The translations under genes and the position numbers were made by a program. This document shows positions 53,201-61,130 of a stretch of DNA of 64,000 nucleotides, in pieces (position 1 is the stretch's first letter; each line of letters opens with the position of its first letter). Source of the stretch: DASQZK01 sp963809925 (GTDB taxonomy: Bacteria; Bacteroidota; Bacteroidia; Bacteroidales; GCA-2748055). Location: NCBI GenBank assembly GCA_963809925.1, contig CAWELH010000004.1, forward strand, positions 496,001-560,000. Reading direction: 5' to 3'. The notes below the pieces were generated by a model that had not been told where the DNA came from, made no database searches, and saw only the letters and a list, made by a program, of their open reading frames with translations.

Positions 53201-54385
53201 TCAGATATATTCGATACTCACTGTTTTGAGGAATTTTTCTTCCAGGATTTTTGCCATTCGTTTAACCACAGTTCTGCGTATTTCAAGGTCTACCGGAAGG
53301 CTGGGATCCTGGTGTGCTATATTGATCCTGGTCCCAATGATGAAATGGATCTCATCACTCTCCCTGAACATGCTGACAATCCTGTCGGCAGGTCCTTTTC
53401 CAAGCGGGTATGAGCTGTTGTAATCCTTGAGAATCCGGGTCACTTTCGTCAGTGTCAGAATACCTTCCGTGACAAGATCTATTCCTCCCATACTCGATAC
53501 AGGAGGGAGGTCAGGATCATCAAAGTTCAGGCTGTCTTCAATTTTCCGGTCCAGTTCACGTGCCACTATATCGGCGGTGGTAGCCCCGGAAATAATGATC
53601 TTTCCTTTGAACCCTTTCACTGCCTTCGCCAGGAGAAGATCTTTTTCCTTCTCATACGGTGGTCCTGTACATACCAGGAGTTTACGCGGTTCCCGGAAGT
53701 AGATCATCGCACAGCTGCTGTCGTCACGACTGAAGTAACCATCAATTTTATGGGCCATGGTCACTACTTTGTTTCCAAGTCTCCTTGCCGACAGATCTGC
53801 ATTATTTGAAATCAGTTTCAGGACATATTCCCTGGCGTTCGCGATACCCCATCCAAACGGAAACTGGTCGGTACCCAATCCGGCCTGGGAAATCCCGTCG
53901 GAGCAAACCATGATCCGGTCTTCCTTTTGTGGTCTGAAGCGGCAGGTCTTGATCTCCTTGCCGGCATTCTTATCACTTTGCATGATGATGCAATTCCAGT
54001 GCGGGTCTAATACCTGATTCCCTCTGAAAATGACTGTTTGCGGATTGTCATACTCCAGGATACTCACTTCCCCGTCGGATTCGATGTCAATGATGGTAAA
54101 CGTCGCGTAATTCATTTTTCGCACCGAACACTCAGGAAGGGTATTCATGATGATCTCGGCAATCTTCTCCGGTTCCTTGTGCTCAAGAGTAAAATTCAGC
54201 GACATGGTAGATGTAAGTGTTGCCAGGATATTTGCCTTGACGCCATGGCCCATGCCGTCCGACAATACCATAATCGTTCGGTTTTCCTCGAGGACTTTTT
54301 TAGTTAGGAAAACATCACCGCATATCCTTTCTTCTCCAAAATTTTTCTGGGCGCAGTGCACTTCTATGTGAAAATGATCCTGCAT
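53201..54385 (-). CDS. SpoIIE-type PP2C protein phosphatase with C-terminal extension
   Basis: 394 residues. The phosphatase domain (about 1-215) has the metal-binding motifs (RICGDVF, LSDGMGHG, CSDGISQAG, SRDDSSCAMIYF). About 180 residues of unassigned alpha/beta sequence follow (LLVCTGPPYEKEKDL, KIIISGATTADIVAREL). Its ATG overlaps the stop of the hydrogenase-like PAS protein by one base, so the two are translated together. Likely dephosphorylates Ser/Thr of an anti-sigma-type partner; none is encoded next to it. Confidence 0.85.
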   Translation of the reverse strand: MQDHFHIEVHCAQKNFGEERICGDVFLTKKVLEENRTIMVLSDGMGHGVKANILATLTSTMSLNFTLEHKEPEKIAEIIMNTLPECSVRKMNYATFTIIDIESDGEVSILEYDNPQTVIFRGNQVLDPHWNCIIMQSDKNAGKEIKTCRFRPQKEDRIMVCSDGISQAGLGTDQFPFGWGIANAREYVLKLISNNADLSARRLGNKVVTMAHKIDGYFSRDDSSCAMIYFREPRKLLVCTGPPYEKEKDLLLAKAVKGFKGKIIISGATTADIVARELDRKIEDSLNFDDPDLPPVSSMGGIDLVTEGILTLTKVTRILKDYNSSYPLGKGPADRIVSMFRESDEIHFIIGTRINIAHQDPSLPVDLEIRRTVVKRMAKILEEKFLKTVSIEYI

Positions 54386-56250
54386 CAGCCTTTTCGCTTC
54401 AATGGTTTATCCTTGTAAAAATCAATGATGGAATGCAACATCCTTTCTGTTTCTGAAGCTCCTTCACCAAGCAGAAAACCAATTTGTTGCACAAGGGACA
54501 GATTTTTGTCGATGACTTCGGAGACGCGTTTAAGAACCTCTTCTTTTCTCACTTCCGGTGAGTACATATCTCTGAAGATTCCTCCGGCGATCTTGCCTTT
54601 GCGGATAACAAATACGGAAAGGTTGAGCAACTGTGCCCGGAAGTTGATGTCGCGGTTCTGTATATTTTCATTGTTGGAAAGGACGTATGAGAATAAATTG
54701 TAGATATTATAAGGAAGCAGCGTCTTGAGATCGGCCCCGGCCAGTCCGGGAATAACCTCATTGATTTCTGCGGCTTCTTCACCCAGCATGGTGATAAAGC
54801 TTTGATTCGCCTGCAGGACCTTCAGTTTTTCATCCAGGATCACCAGTCCCGACGGGAGCTTCTGCAGCATCGCCGTGATGATCTCCGAAGCTTCCCTTGC
54901 CGTCTCCTTCTCTTTCCTGGCAACCAGTTCTGAATCGCGTAGAGCTTTCTCGGCCTGAGCAAGCTTTTCATTGCTGATCTTTAAGGACTGGATGTAGTCC
55001 TGGCGGTTTCTGTTGGTATAGTTGTTGCACATCTCGGGGATGGCAAGATCCTTCGCAATGGCGACGGCAAATTCACGGCATGAATTGTAGCCGCATGCTC
55101 CACATCCAATGTCTTCATTACATTCCTTCTTAAGGTCTGTCATGATCTCTGCGATACGTTCCTCAGAAGGGTAGGGCAGGCGCTGATCATTATTTTTGAA
55201 AGAACGATGAAAATCTAGACCTCCGTAAGTTTCTAAATCCTTCTCCCAGTTCTTTTTGTTCAGACTTTTTATTCTTTTTCTGGCATAGATCTTAACGGAT
55301 GCCTGCCGAATATATTTTTTCCCTCCCCTTGTGGTCCCAGGACCCATTAGGTATTCGGTATAGAAGAGATTGAAATGCGAATTGATCGTTTCAACACTGT
55401 CCTCAAACTCCTTCAGTGCTTCTTTCATCTCCAGTTCTCCCTCAACAGTTGTAACATTGCCCGATAGCAGATCATCATCCAGTCCGGCAGCATGGATGAT
55501 ACCGCTGGCAATTGGGAACAGAGCACCCATATTTCCGTGCGGAGTATCGAATTCACTGAATTCCAGCTGCTTTTCTTCTATTTTGTACTCATGGAACAAA
55601 TCCCGGAGTTCCGCAAAGGTAAGTATGGCATCCAGCCAGCCGTCTGCCTCACCCTGCTCTTCTTCTTTTTTGCTGGCGATGAGTGGCCCAACATAAACAA
55701 CCTTGAGCTTATCACCGTATTTCTTTCTGACTACCTTCGCCGTTGCAACGGCTGGTGTGACCAGTGGAGCCAGGTTTTGTATCAGTCCGGGCTGGAATTT
55801 CTCAATGTATCCGATGGCTACGGGATCATTGGACATGATGTAGTATTTACCCTTGAAATCTTTTAAAAGTTTGGCGTATTCCGAAGCTATCAGGTCCACA
55901 CCAAAGGACACCTCATTTACATATTTGAAGCCCAGTTCACGAAGCATACTTACAAATTTCCTGTAATCCGTGATGTCCGGGAACTCTGCTGCGATCGTCG
56001 GATCAACCACAACGGCAACGGTATGAGTTTTATCGGATAGAAGCTGTCGTACGCTTTCTTTTGAATCAAGATATTCGATGGCGCAGGGCTTGCAGACGGC
56101 AATACAGCTTCCACAGCCAATACAGCGGTTTGCCAGAATGCGGGGTACTACCTGATCGGTTCTGACCTGAATAGCATTCACCGGGCAGACCCTGACACAG
56201 GCGTAACATACCTTGCACTCCTTTTCCGTGATATTTACCAGCGCGTTCAA
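54385..56250 (-). CDS. Hydrogenase-like iron-sulfur/PAS protein lacking all H-cluster cysteines
   Basis: 621 residues. Two 4Fe-4S motifs (C12..C22, C43..C53), hydrogenase C-terminal fold (about 70-330), CGACGYNSCREF iron-sulfur motif, coiled coil (about 425-465), PAS domain (about 470-570) and a helical tail. The H-cluster loops are recognisable but empty: SNDP (140-143) where relatives have S-x-C-P, GPLIASK (188-194) for GPCIAKK, and FYTEYLMGPGT (297-306 region) for CCEGCIMGPGT. It therefore cannot bind an H-cluster normally but keeps its other clusters. Coupled with the phosphatase and the ferredoxin by overlaps. Confidence 0.85.
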   Translation of the reverse strand: MNALVNITEKECKVCYACVRVCPVNAIQVRTDQVVPRILANRCIGCGSCIAVCKPCAIEYLDSKESVRQLLSDKTHTVAVVVDPTIAAEFPDITDYRKFVSMLRELGFKYVNEVSFGVDLIASEYAKLLKDFKGKYYIMSNDPVAIGYIEKFQPGLIQNLAPLVTPAVATAKVVRKKYGDKLKVVYVGPLIASKKEEEQGEADGWLDAILTFAELRDLFHEYKIEEKQLEFSEFDTPHGNMGALFPIASGIIHAAGLDDDLLSGNVTTVEGELEMKEALKEFEDSVETINSHFNLFYTEYLMGPGTTRGGKKYIRQASVKIYARKRIKSLNKKNWEKDLETYGGLDFHRSFKNNDQRLPYPSEERIAEIMTDLKKECNEDIGCGACGYNSCREFAVAIAKDLAIPEMCNNYTNRNRQDYIQSLKISNEKLAQAEKALRDSELVARKEKETAREASEIITAMLQKLPSGLVILDEKLKVLQANQSFITMLGEEAAEINEVIPGLAGADLKTLLPYNIYNLFSYVLSNNENIQNRDINFRAQLLNLSVFVIRKGKIAGGIFRDMYSPEVRKEEVLKRVSEVIDKNLSLVQQIGFLLGEGASETERMLHSIIDFYKDKPLKRKG

Positions 56251-56516
56251 ATTTTTTCCCCGATTATTTTTCCAAATTCTCTGTCAAGTATAGAAGGCAA
56301 AGTATCCATGGTAACGCCTTCAAAGAGTTTCCCGTTTATCTGCAATACCGGGCCTTTGTTACATTTGTTAAAACAATGGTTCCCTTTAAAACGAACCCGG
56401 CTTTCCAACTGATGCTCCGTGAGATACTCCTGGATGAGTGCAACTGCACCCTTATTGCCTCTTGCAAAACAAGAGCTGCCAAGACATATTGTTAGTTCTG
56501 TGACTTTACTGTTCAT
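56247..56516 (-). CDS. Small [2Fe-2S] thioredoxin-like ferredoxin
   Basis: 89 residues with ICLGSSCFARG and NHCFNKCNKGP, the four ligands of a NuoE-type 2Fe-2S cluster. First gene of the minus-strand operon; its end overlaps the next gene by four bases. Probable electron donor to the hydrogenase-like PAS protein. Confidence 0.85.
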   Translation of the reverse strand: MNSKVTELTICLGSSCFARGNKGAVALIQEYLTEHQLESRVRFKGNHCFNKCNKGPVLQINGKLFEGVTMDTLPSILDREFGKIIGEKI

Positions 56517-56537
56517 TCAGCTTTCTTTGCTTTGTTC

Positions 56538-56545
56538 CAAAATTA
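56538..56545 (-). promoter_or_regulatory. -7 element of the ferredoxin/PAS/phosphatase operon
   Basis: TAATTTTG on the minus strand fits TAnnTTTG, 22 bases before ATG 56516. No clear -33 box. Confidence 0.4.
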
Positions 56546-56596
56546 ACAATAAAAATTGTAACTAAATTTTAATTCATATCGATATATATTTATACG

Positions 56597-56614
56597 GTAC
56601 ATTACGTAATATAC
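56597..56614. promoter_or_regulatory. Palindrome in the divergent intergenic region
   Basis: Core ATTACGTAAT (56601-56610) extended by GTA/TAC on the outside with one mismatch. Distinct from the Rex-like dyads and about 50 bases upstream of the minus-strand -7 element. Possible operator. The remaining AT-rich DNA of 56517-56770 shows no gene. Confidence 0.35.
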
Positions 56615-56771
56615 AGATAACCAATAGATTAATAACATTTCGGTTGTTTATTTTAATTTATACGCAGTAAAAATTGAACCTTTATTTCATAGTCCATGCA
56701 TATAGAAGTGTACATAACATATTAAAAAACAATCATTTAAATCTTCTTTTACAAAATGCATGTTGAAGAAT

Positions 56772-56791
56772 ATTGTTAGTTGAATAACAAT
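56772..56791 (+). promoter_or_regulatory. Rex-like operator 1 of hydrogenase set 2
   Basis: ATTGTTA-GTTGAA-TAACAAT: perfect 7-base inverted half-sites with N6 spacing, the best match in the window to the clostridial/thermotogal Rex consensus. Lies just upstream of the -33 box. Confidence 0.65.
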
Positions 56792-56806
56792 GTTTGTAAA
56801 ATAACA
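56791..56806 (+). promoter_or_regulatory. Rex-like operator 2 of hydrogenase set 2
   Basis: TGTTT-GTAAAA-TAACA, one mismatch to the same dyad. It contains the -33 box (56793-56796), so binding would exclude RNA polymerase. Confidence 0.5.
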
Positions 56807-56825
56807 GTAAAGATAGTTATATTTG
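56793..56825 (+). promoter_or_regulatory. Promoter of hydrogenase set 2
   Basis: TTTG (56793-56796), 21-base spacer, TATATTTG (56818-56825): complete Bacteroidota promoter. Start expected near 56831, leader about 75 bases. Confidence 0.7.
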
Positions 56826-56826
56826 T

Positions 56827-56904
56827 GTGAACGAGTTGAAGGATAAACATTTTGAGGTAGAAGTTACTATGATTGATGCGTACGAAAACCAGGAATTGAA
56901 GTAG
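56827..56904 (+). other. Short leader reading frame before hydC2
   Basis: A 25-codon frame (GTG start; internal ATG at 56869 gives 11 codons) reads VNELKDKHFEVEVTMIDAYE and four to five further residues, then stops three bases before the NuoE-like ATG. By eye it resembles the middle of a KaiB/thioredoxin fold (xVEVIDxxENPEL). It may be a remnant or a translated leader; the promoter places the transcript start inside it. Confidence 0.3.
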
Positions 56905-56907
56905 ATT

Positions 56908-57366
56908 ATGTCTGAAATAAGTGAGTTACTTGGAAGGTTTCCTGACTTAAGCAGGGACAAACTGATTCCTGTCTTGCAGGAAATACAGAATGAATTCGGG
57001 TATTTGTCGGAAGAGTCCGTCAATGAGCTGTCGTTGCATCTGCATCTGCCCTCCAGTAAAATATATGGTCTGGCCACCTTCTATAATCAATTTCGGTTTT
57101 CACCTCCGGGGAAATTTCATATCCGCATTTGTCATGGCACCGGCTGTCATCTTGAAGGTGGGGCTTTACTTATCCGTGAGGTTGAGAAGGTATTGAAGAT
57201 ACGTGACGGGGAGACCACCCGTGACGGCAGATTTAGCCTTGAAGTGCTGTCATGTATCGGAGCATGCGGGCAGGCACCTGTCATGTCGGTAAATGACGAA
57301 TATTTTGACAGGGTCGATAAGAAAAAAATCAGGGAAATAATTCTGATGTACCAGGAAAAAGAATAA
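56908..57366 (+). CDS. NuoE-like [2Fe-2S] subunit, hydrogenase set 2
   Basis: 152 residues. Helical N-terminus (IPVLQEIQNEFGYLSEESV) and 2Fe-2S domain with CHGTGCHLEGG and CIGACGQAPV, all four ligands present. HydC-like, here the first gene rather than the last as in set 1. Three bases separate it from the HydB-like gene. Confidence 0.92.
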   Translation: MSEISELLGRFPDLSRDKLIPVLQEIQNEFGYLSEESVNELSLHLHLPSSKIYGLATFYNQFRFSPPGKFHIRICHGTGCHLEGGALLIREVEKVLKIRDGETTRDGRFSLEVLSCIGACGQAPVMSVNDEYFDRVDKKKIREIILMYQEKE

Positions 57367-57369
57367 CGT

Positions 57370-59319
57370 ATGGGAACCATCAGCACCGGCATATCAATGA
57401 AAGAACTTCTTACTTCTGTGATTCAGATCGACAGGGTGGAATACACATCCGAGATGGAGAAAACGCTTCGGTTGAGTTCACGGGAGAAGGTCACAAAACC
57501 CCTGATCATGGTAAGTTCGGGTACATCCGGGAGAGTGGCGGGTTCGGAAAAAACGCTGGCAGAAATCCGGAATTACCTTCAGGATCGGAAAGATGAGGCG
57601 GAAGTAGTCAGAACAGGCTGTCTGGGTCTGTGCAATGCTGAGCCTGTGGTCAGCATCCAGATGCCCGGCAGGGCAAGATTGTTTTTTTCAGATATCGTTC
57701 CGGAGAAAGTGACCGCATTACTCGACGACGTATTCCATTTGAATGTGCCGCATGAATACCTCATCGGTCAGCTCCGTAATGAGGCGCATGAACCGTGGAA
57801 AGATGTTGTATTTCTTGATGAGATACCATTTTTTGCCCTTCAGAAACGAATCATACTAAAGCATTGCGGTATCATTGATCCCGGTTCAATTGAAGAATAT
57901 ATCGCCAGGGGAGGTTACAAAGCCTTTCTGAAAACTATCCGGCATTACACGTATACGGAGATCTGCGATCTCGTGGAAGAGAGCGGTTTACGGGGCAGGT
58001 CAGGCAGCGGCTTTCCTACAGGGCAGAAATGGAAAATTGCCTGCCATACGTCGGCAGATCAAAAATACCTTATTTGCAATGCGGAGGAGAGTGACCCCGG
58101 AGCATTTATGGACAGGGCTATCATGGAAGGTGACCCGCATCTCCTTATTGAGGGGATCGCCATCGCTTCGTATGCCATTGGGGCAACCATGGCATTCATT
58201 TATATCCGTTCGGAATATACTGCAGCCATTGACCGACTGGAGCAGGCTGTCAAACAGGCGGTTGACTTCGGTCTGCTCGGCCACAATATCTTTGGAAGCG
58301 GATTTAATCTGAGCATCACAATACGAAAGGGACCGGGAGCATTTGTATGCGGTGAAGAAACGGCACTCATCCGCAGTCTTGAAGGCAAACGCGGTATGCC
58401 AAGATCGAAACCCCCTTTCCCGGCTACTGTCGGCCTTCACAAAAAACCCACCATCATCAATAATGTCGAAACACTTTCCAATGTTCCGGTCATTATAGGA
58501 AAGGGTCCGAAATGGTTTCGCGAGACGGGTACGAAGAACAATACCGGAACGAAGATCTTTGCAATTTCCGGAAAGGTCAGGATCGCCGGGCTTATTGAAG
58601 TGCCTCTTGGCACCAATCTTAAGGATATTATTTTCGGGATTGCCGGCGGAACCAGAGACGATAAGCCGCTGAAGGCCATTCATATCGGAGGGCCATCAGG
58701 ATGCATCCTTCCGGCAGGGAAGCTGGATATTCCGGTTACTTACGAAGCCATGAGCAGTGCAGGAACGATTATGGGCAGCGGTGGCATTGTTGTCATCGAT
58801 GAGGATGTATGTATCATCGACCTGGTGAAATACTACATGAATTTCATGCAGAAGCAAAGCTGCGGAAAATGTATACCCTGTCGCGAAGGCACCCGAAGAA
58901 TGTCGGAGATCCTGGAAAGCATCTCCAGAAAACCGGTTGATGAAAACAGTCATGCCACACTGGAACGGTTCAAAGGGGTTCTACAGCTTGAAAGCCTGGC
59001 AGCCGTCATGAAAGATACCTCACTCTGCGGACTCGGACAGAGGGCCTCCAATCCTGTACTCAGTACCCTCGAAGCATTCCGGGATGAGTTTGAGGAACAT
59101 ATTTTCGACAGGAAGTGCAGGTCGAATGTTTGTACTGAACTACGGACGTATTTTATAGATGTTGACAATTGCACGGGCTGTTCCGTGTGTGCGAAGAAGT
59201 GTCCGGCTGATGCCATTTTTGGTACGCCGCTGCATCCGTATTTCATTGTACAGGAGAAATGTACGGGCTGCGGCCTGTGTTTCGATTCATGTAAATTCAG
59301 CGCAATTGGTTATAAATAA
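57370..59319 (+). CDS. NuoF/HydB-like flavoprotein, hydrogenase set 2 (divergent)
   Basis: 649 residues in the HydB layout, with a longer N-terminus. The N-terminal 2Fe-2S domain has lost its first pair of cysteines (VSSGTSGR at 48-55, against VCGGTGCR in set 1) and keeps C84/C88. The FMN loop reads GLRGRSGSGFPTGQKW and CNAEESDPGAF instead of GRGGAGFPTGLKW and CNADEGDPGAF. The SLBB region, CGKCIPCREG and the C-terminal CTGCSVCAKKCP and CTGCGLCFDSC motifs are intact. Flavin or NAD handling may differ from set 1. Confidence 0.9.
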   Translation: MGTISTGISMKELLTSVIQIDRVEYTSEMEKTLRLSSREKVTKPLIMVSSGTSGRVAGSEKTLAEIRNYLQDRKDEAEVVRTGCLGLCNAEPVVSIQMPGRARLFFSDIVPEKVTALLDDVFHLNVPHEYLIGQLRNEAHEPWKDVVFLDEIPFFALQKRIILKHCGIIDPGSIEEYIARGGYKAFLKTIRHYTYTEICDLVEESGLRGRSGSGFPTGQKWKIACHTSADQKYLICNAEESDPGAFMDRAIMEGDPHLLIEGIAIASYAIGATMAFIYIRSEYTAAIDRLEQAVKQAVDFGLLGHNIFGSGFNLSITIRKGPGAFVCGEETALIRSLEGKRGMPRSKPPFPATVGLHKKPTIINNVETLSNVPVIIGKGPKWFRETGTKNNTGTKIFAISGKVRIAGLIEVPLGTNLKDIIFGIAGGTRDDKPLKAIHIGGPSGCILPAGKLDIPVTYEAMSSAGTIMGSGGIVVIDEDVCIIDLVKYYMNFMQKQSCGKCIPCREGTRRMSEILESISRKPVDENSHATLERFKGVLQLESLAAVMKDTSLCGLGQRASNPVLSTLEAFRDEFEEHIFDRKCRSNVCTELRTYFIDVDNCTGCSVCAKKCPADAIFGTPLHPYFIVQEKCTGCGLCFDSCKFSAIGYK

Positions 59320-59391
59320 AAGAATACTACCCAAAGAAATTGAGGTTATGAAAGTACCGGCGAATAGAGGAAAGACATAATACGGCAGACA

Positions 59392-61116
59392 ATGGTATTG
59401 AATATTGAAGTAAATAAGCGGGTTATCCAGGCACGTAAAGGAGAGACGATCCTTACGGCACTGAGGAGGAATGGTATCCAGGTGCCGACATTGTGTAACA
59501 TGAAGGATTTAACGCCCACAGGTGCATGCAGGATGTGCGTGGTAGAGGTGGAAGGGAAAGACAACCTGATTCCGTCCTGCTCTTATCCGGTGGAGGAGTG
59601 GATGAAGATTTCGACACATACACCCCGGGTGCTGAAAGCCAGGAAGACCATCGTAGAACTGTTACTGTCAAACCATCCTGACGATTGTCTTTACTGTGAG
59701 CGTAATGGCTGCTGCGAGCTTCAAAAGTTGGCCGAAGATCTTAACATCCGTGAGCGAAGGATCCCTGGGAGAAAATCAAAGTTTAAGATCGACAAGTCAA
59801 GCGTGAGCATTGTGCGTGATCCGTCGAAGTGTATACTCTGCGGACGCTGTGTCAGAATTTGTGAGGAACAGCAGGCAGTCTCAACCCTCGATTTCACCCG
59901 TAGGGGAAGTGATCTGGTTATTGCAACATCATTCGACAAACCGCTTAATTTTTCAAACTGTATAACATGCGGGCAATGCGTGATAATATGTCCTACCGGA
60001 GCACTGACCGAGAAGCTTCAATATGCCGAACTGGATCAAATGCTCTATGATCACAGAAAGAAAGTGATTGCCCAGTATTCACCTACCGTTGCCGTTTCCG
60101 TTGCGGAAGAGTTCGGGCTGAAAGCAGGGAGAGACACAAACGGGATCATCAATGCGGCACTCAGGAAGATCGGTTTTGACAAGGTATATGAAACCTCCTT
60201 TGGTGCAGACCTGATGGTGATCGAACAGGCTGAAGAATTTATCAGAAGGCTTGAGTCAGGGAAAAACCTTCCTTTGATCACGGGCTGCTGTCCATCATGG
60301 ATCAGATATGCCGAACAGTATTATCCGGATTTTCTTGAAAATATCACTACCGTCAGATCACCTCAGCAAATTACAGGTTCACTGATACGAAACTGGGGTC
60401 CAGCATCCGATGATGAAGACCCTGCAAATATCTATTCTGTCTCTGTCATGCCATGTACGGCGAAGAAATATGAAGCTCAAAGGGTAGAAATGACCCGGAA
60501 AGGAATCCCTGACATTGATGCTGTACTCACCACCCGTGAATTGGTCAGACTGATCAGGCTTCATGGCATCGATATGGATCATCTGAATCCGGAGCCGTCT
60601 GACGAACCCATGGGCGCCATGAGCTCTGCCGGTAAGCTTTTTGGTGTGGGTGGCGGACCGCTTGAAGCCCTCCTGCGAACGGTATATTATAAGCTGACCG
60701 GAGAGGAACTGACGAATCTGCGAATGTTAAAACTTCGTTCAAGCCGGACAATTAAGGAAATGAGTCTGAAAATTGGTAAGAAGGAACTTTCCATCGTAGC
60801 CGTAAGCGGTATGGCTGAGGTTGTTAAATTTTTAGCTGAAGTCAAATCCGGCCGTAAAAAACCGGATATCATCGAAATCATGGCGTGTCCTCTTGGTTGT
60901 GTTAACGGTGGTGGACAACCTGTTCGACCCGATGAATCGACCATAAGGAATAGGGTAAAAGCCCTGTATGATGCAGATAATAAGGAGATGATCAAAGTTG
61001 CTCACAAAAATCCTCAGATCCTTAGGGTATACGACGAACTACTGGAAGCCCCCGGAAGCCGGAAATGTATTGAGATGCTTCATACAACTCATACTCATAA
61101 AGAAGCAGCAAACTGA
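59392..61116 (+). CDS. [FeFe]-hydrogenase catalytic subunit, set 2
   Basis: 574 residues, same domain order as HydA of set 1: 2Fe-2S (C35, C46, C49, C63), His-ligated 4Fe-4S (H95, C99, C102, C108), two 4Fe-4S motifs (CILCGRCVRIC, CITCGQCVIICP) and a full H-cluster domain: TGCCPSW (C299 proton transfer, C300 ligand), MPCTAKKYE (C355), MACPLGC (C499, C503). The only change in the loops is Gly for Ser in TSCCP and Leu in MACPGGC. Likely active. Followed 14 bases later by the H-cluster histidine kinase. Confidence 0.94.
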   Translation: MVLNIEVNKRVIQARKGETILTALRRNGIQVPTLCNMKDLTPTGACRMCVVEVEGKDNLIPSCSYPVEEWMKISTHTPRVLKARKTIVELLLSNHPDDCLYCERNGCCELQKLAEDLNIRERRIPGRKSKFKIDKSSVSIVRDPSKCILCGRCVRICEEQQAVSTLDFTRRGSDLVIATSFDKPLNFSNCITCGQCVIICPTGALTEKLQYAELDQMLYDHRKKVIAQYSPTVAVSVAEEFGLKAGRDTNGIINAALRKIGFDKVYETSFGADLMVIEQAEEFIRRLESGKNLPLITGCCPSWIRYAEQYYPDFLENITTVRSPQQITGSLIRNWGPASDDEDPANIYSVSVMPCTAKKYEAQRVEMTRKGIPDIDAVLTTRELVRLIRLHGIDMDHLNPEPSDEPMGAMSSAGKLFGVGGGPLEALLRTVYYKLTGEELTNLRMLKLRSSRTIKEMSLKIGKKELSIVAVSGMAEVVKFLAEVKSGRKKPDIIEIMACPLGCVNGGGQPVRPDESTIRNRVKALYDADNKEMIKVAHKNPQILRVYDELLEAPGSRKCIEMLHTTHTHKEAAN

Positions 61117-61130
61117 GAAATATCTGTATT

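Noticed and set aside
58000..58683. 227-codon minus-strand frame inside the set 2 HydB gene
   Set aside because: Antisense shadow of a clearly coding gene with intact Fe-S and FMN motifs.
59348..59380. Ten-codon frame between set 2 HydB and HydA
   Set aside because: Too short to support as a gene; no conservation can be judged.
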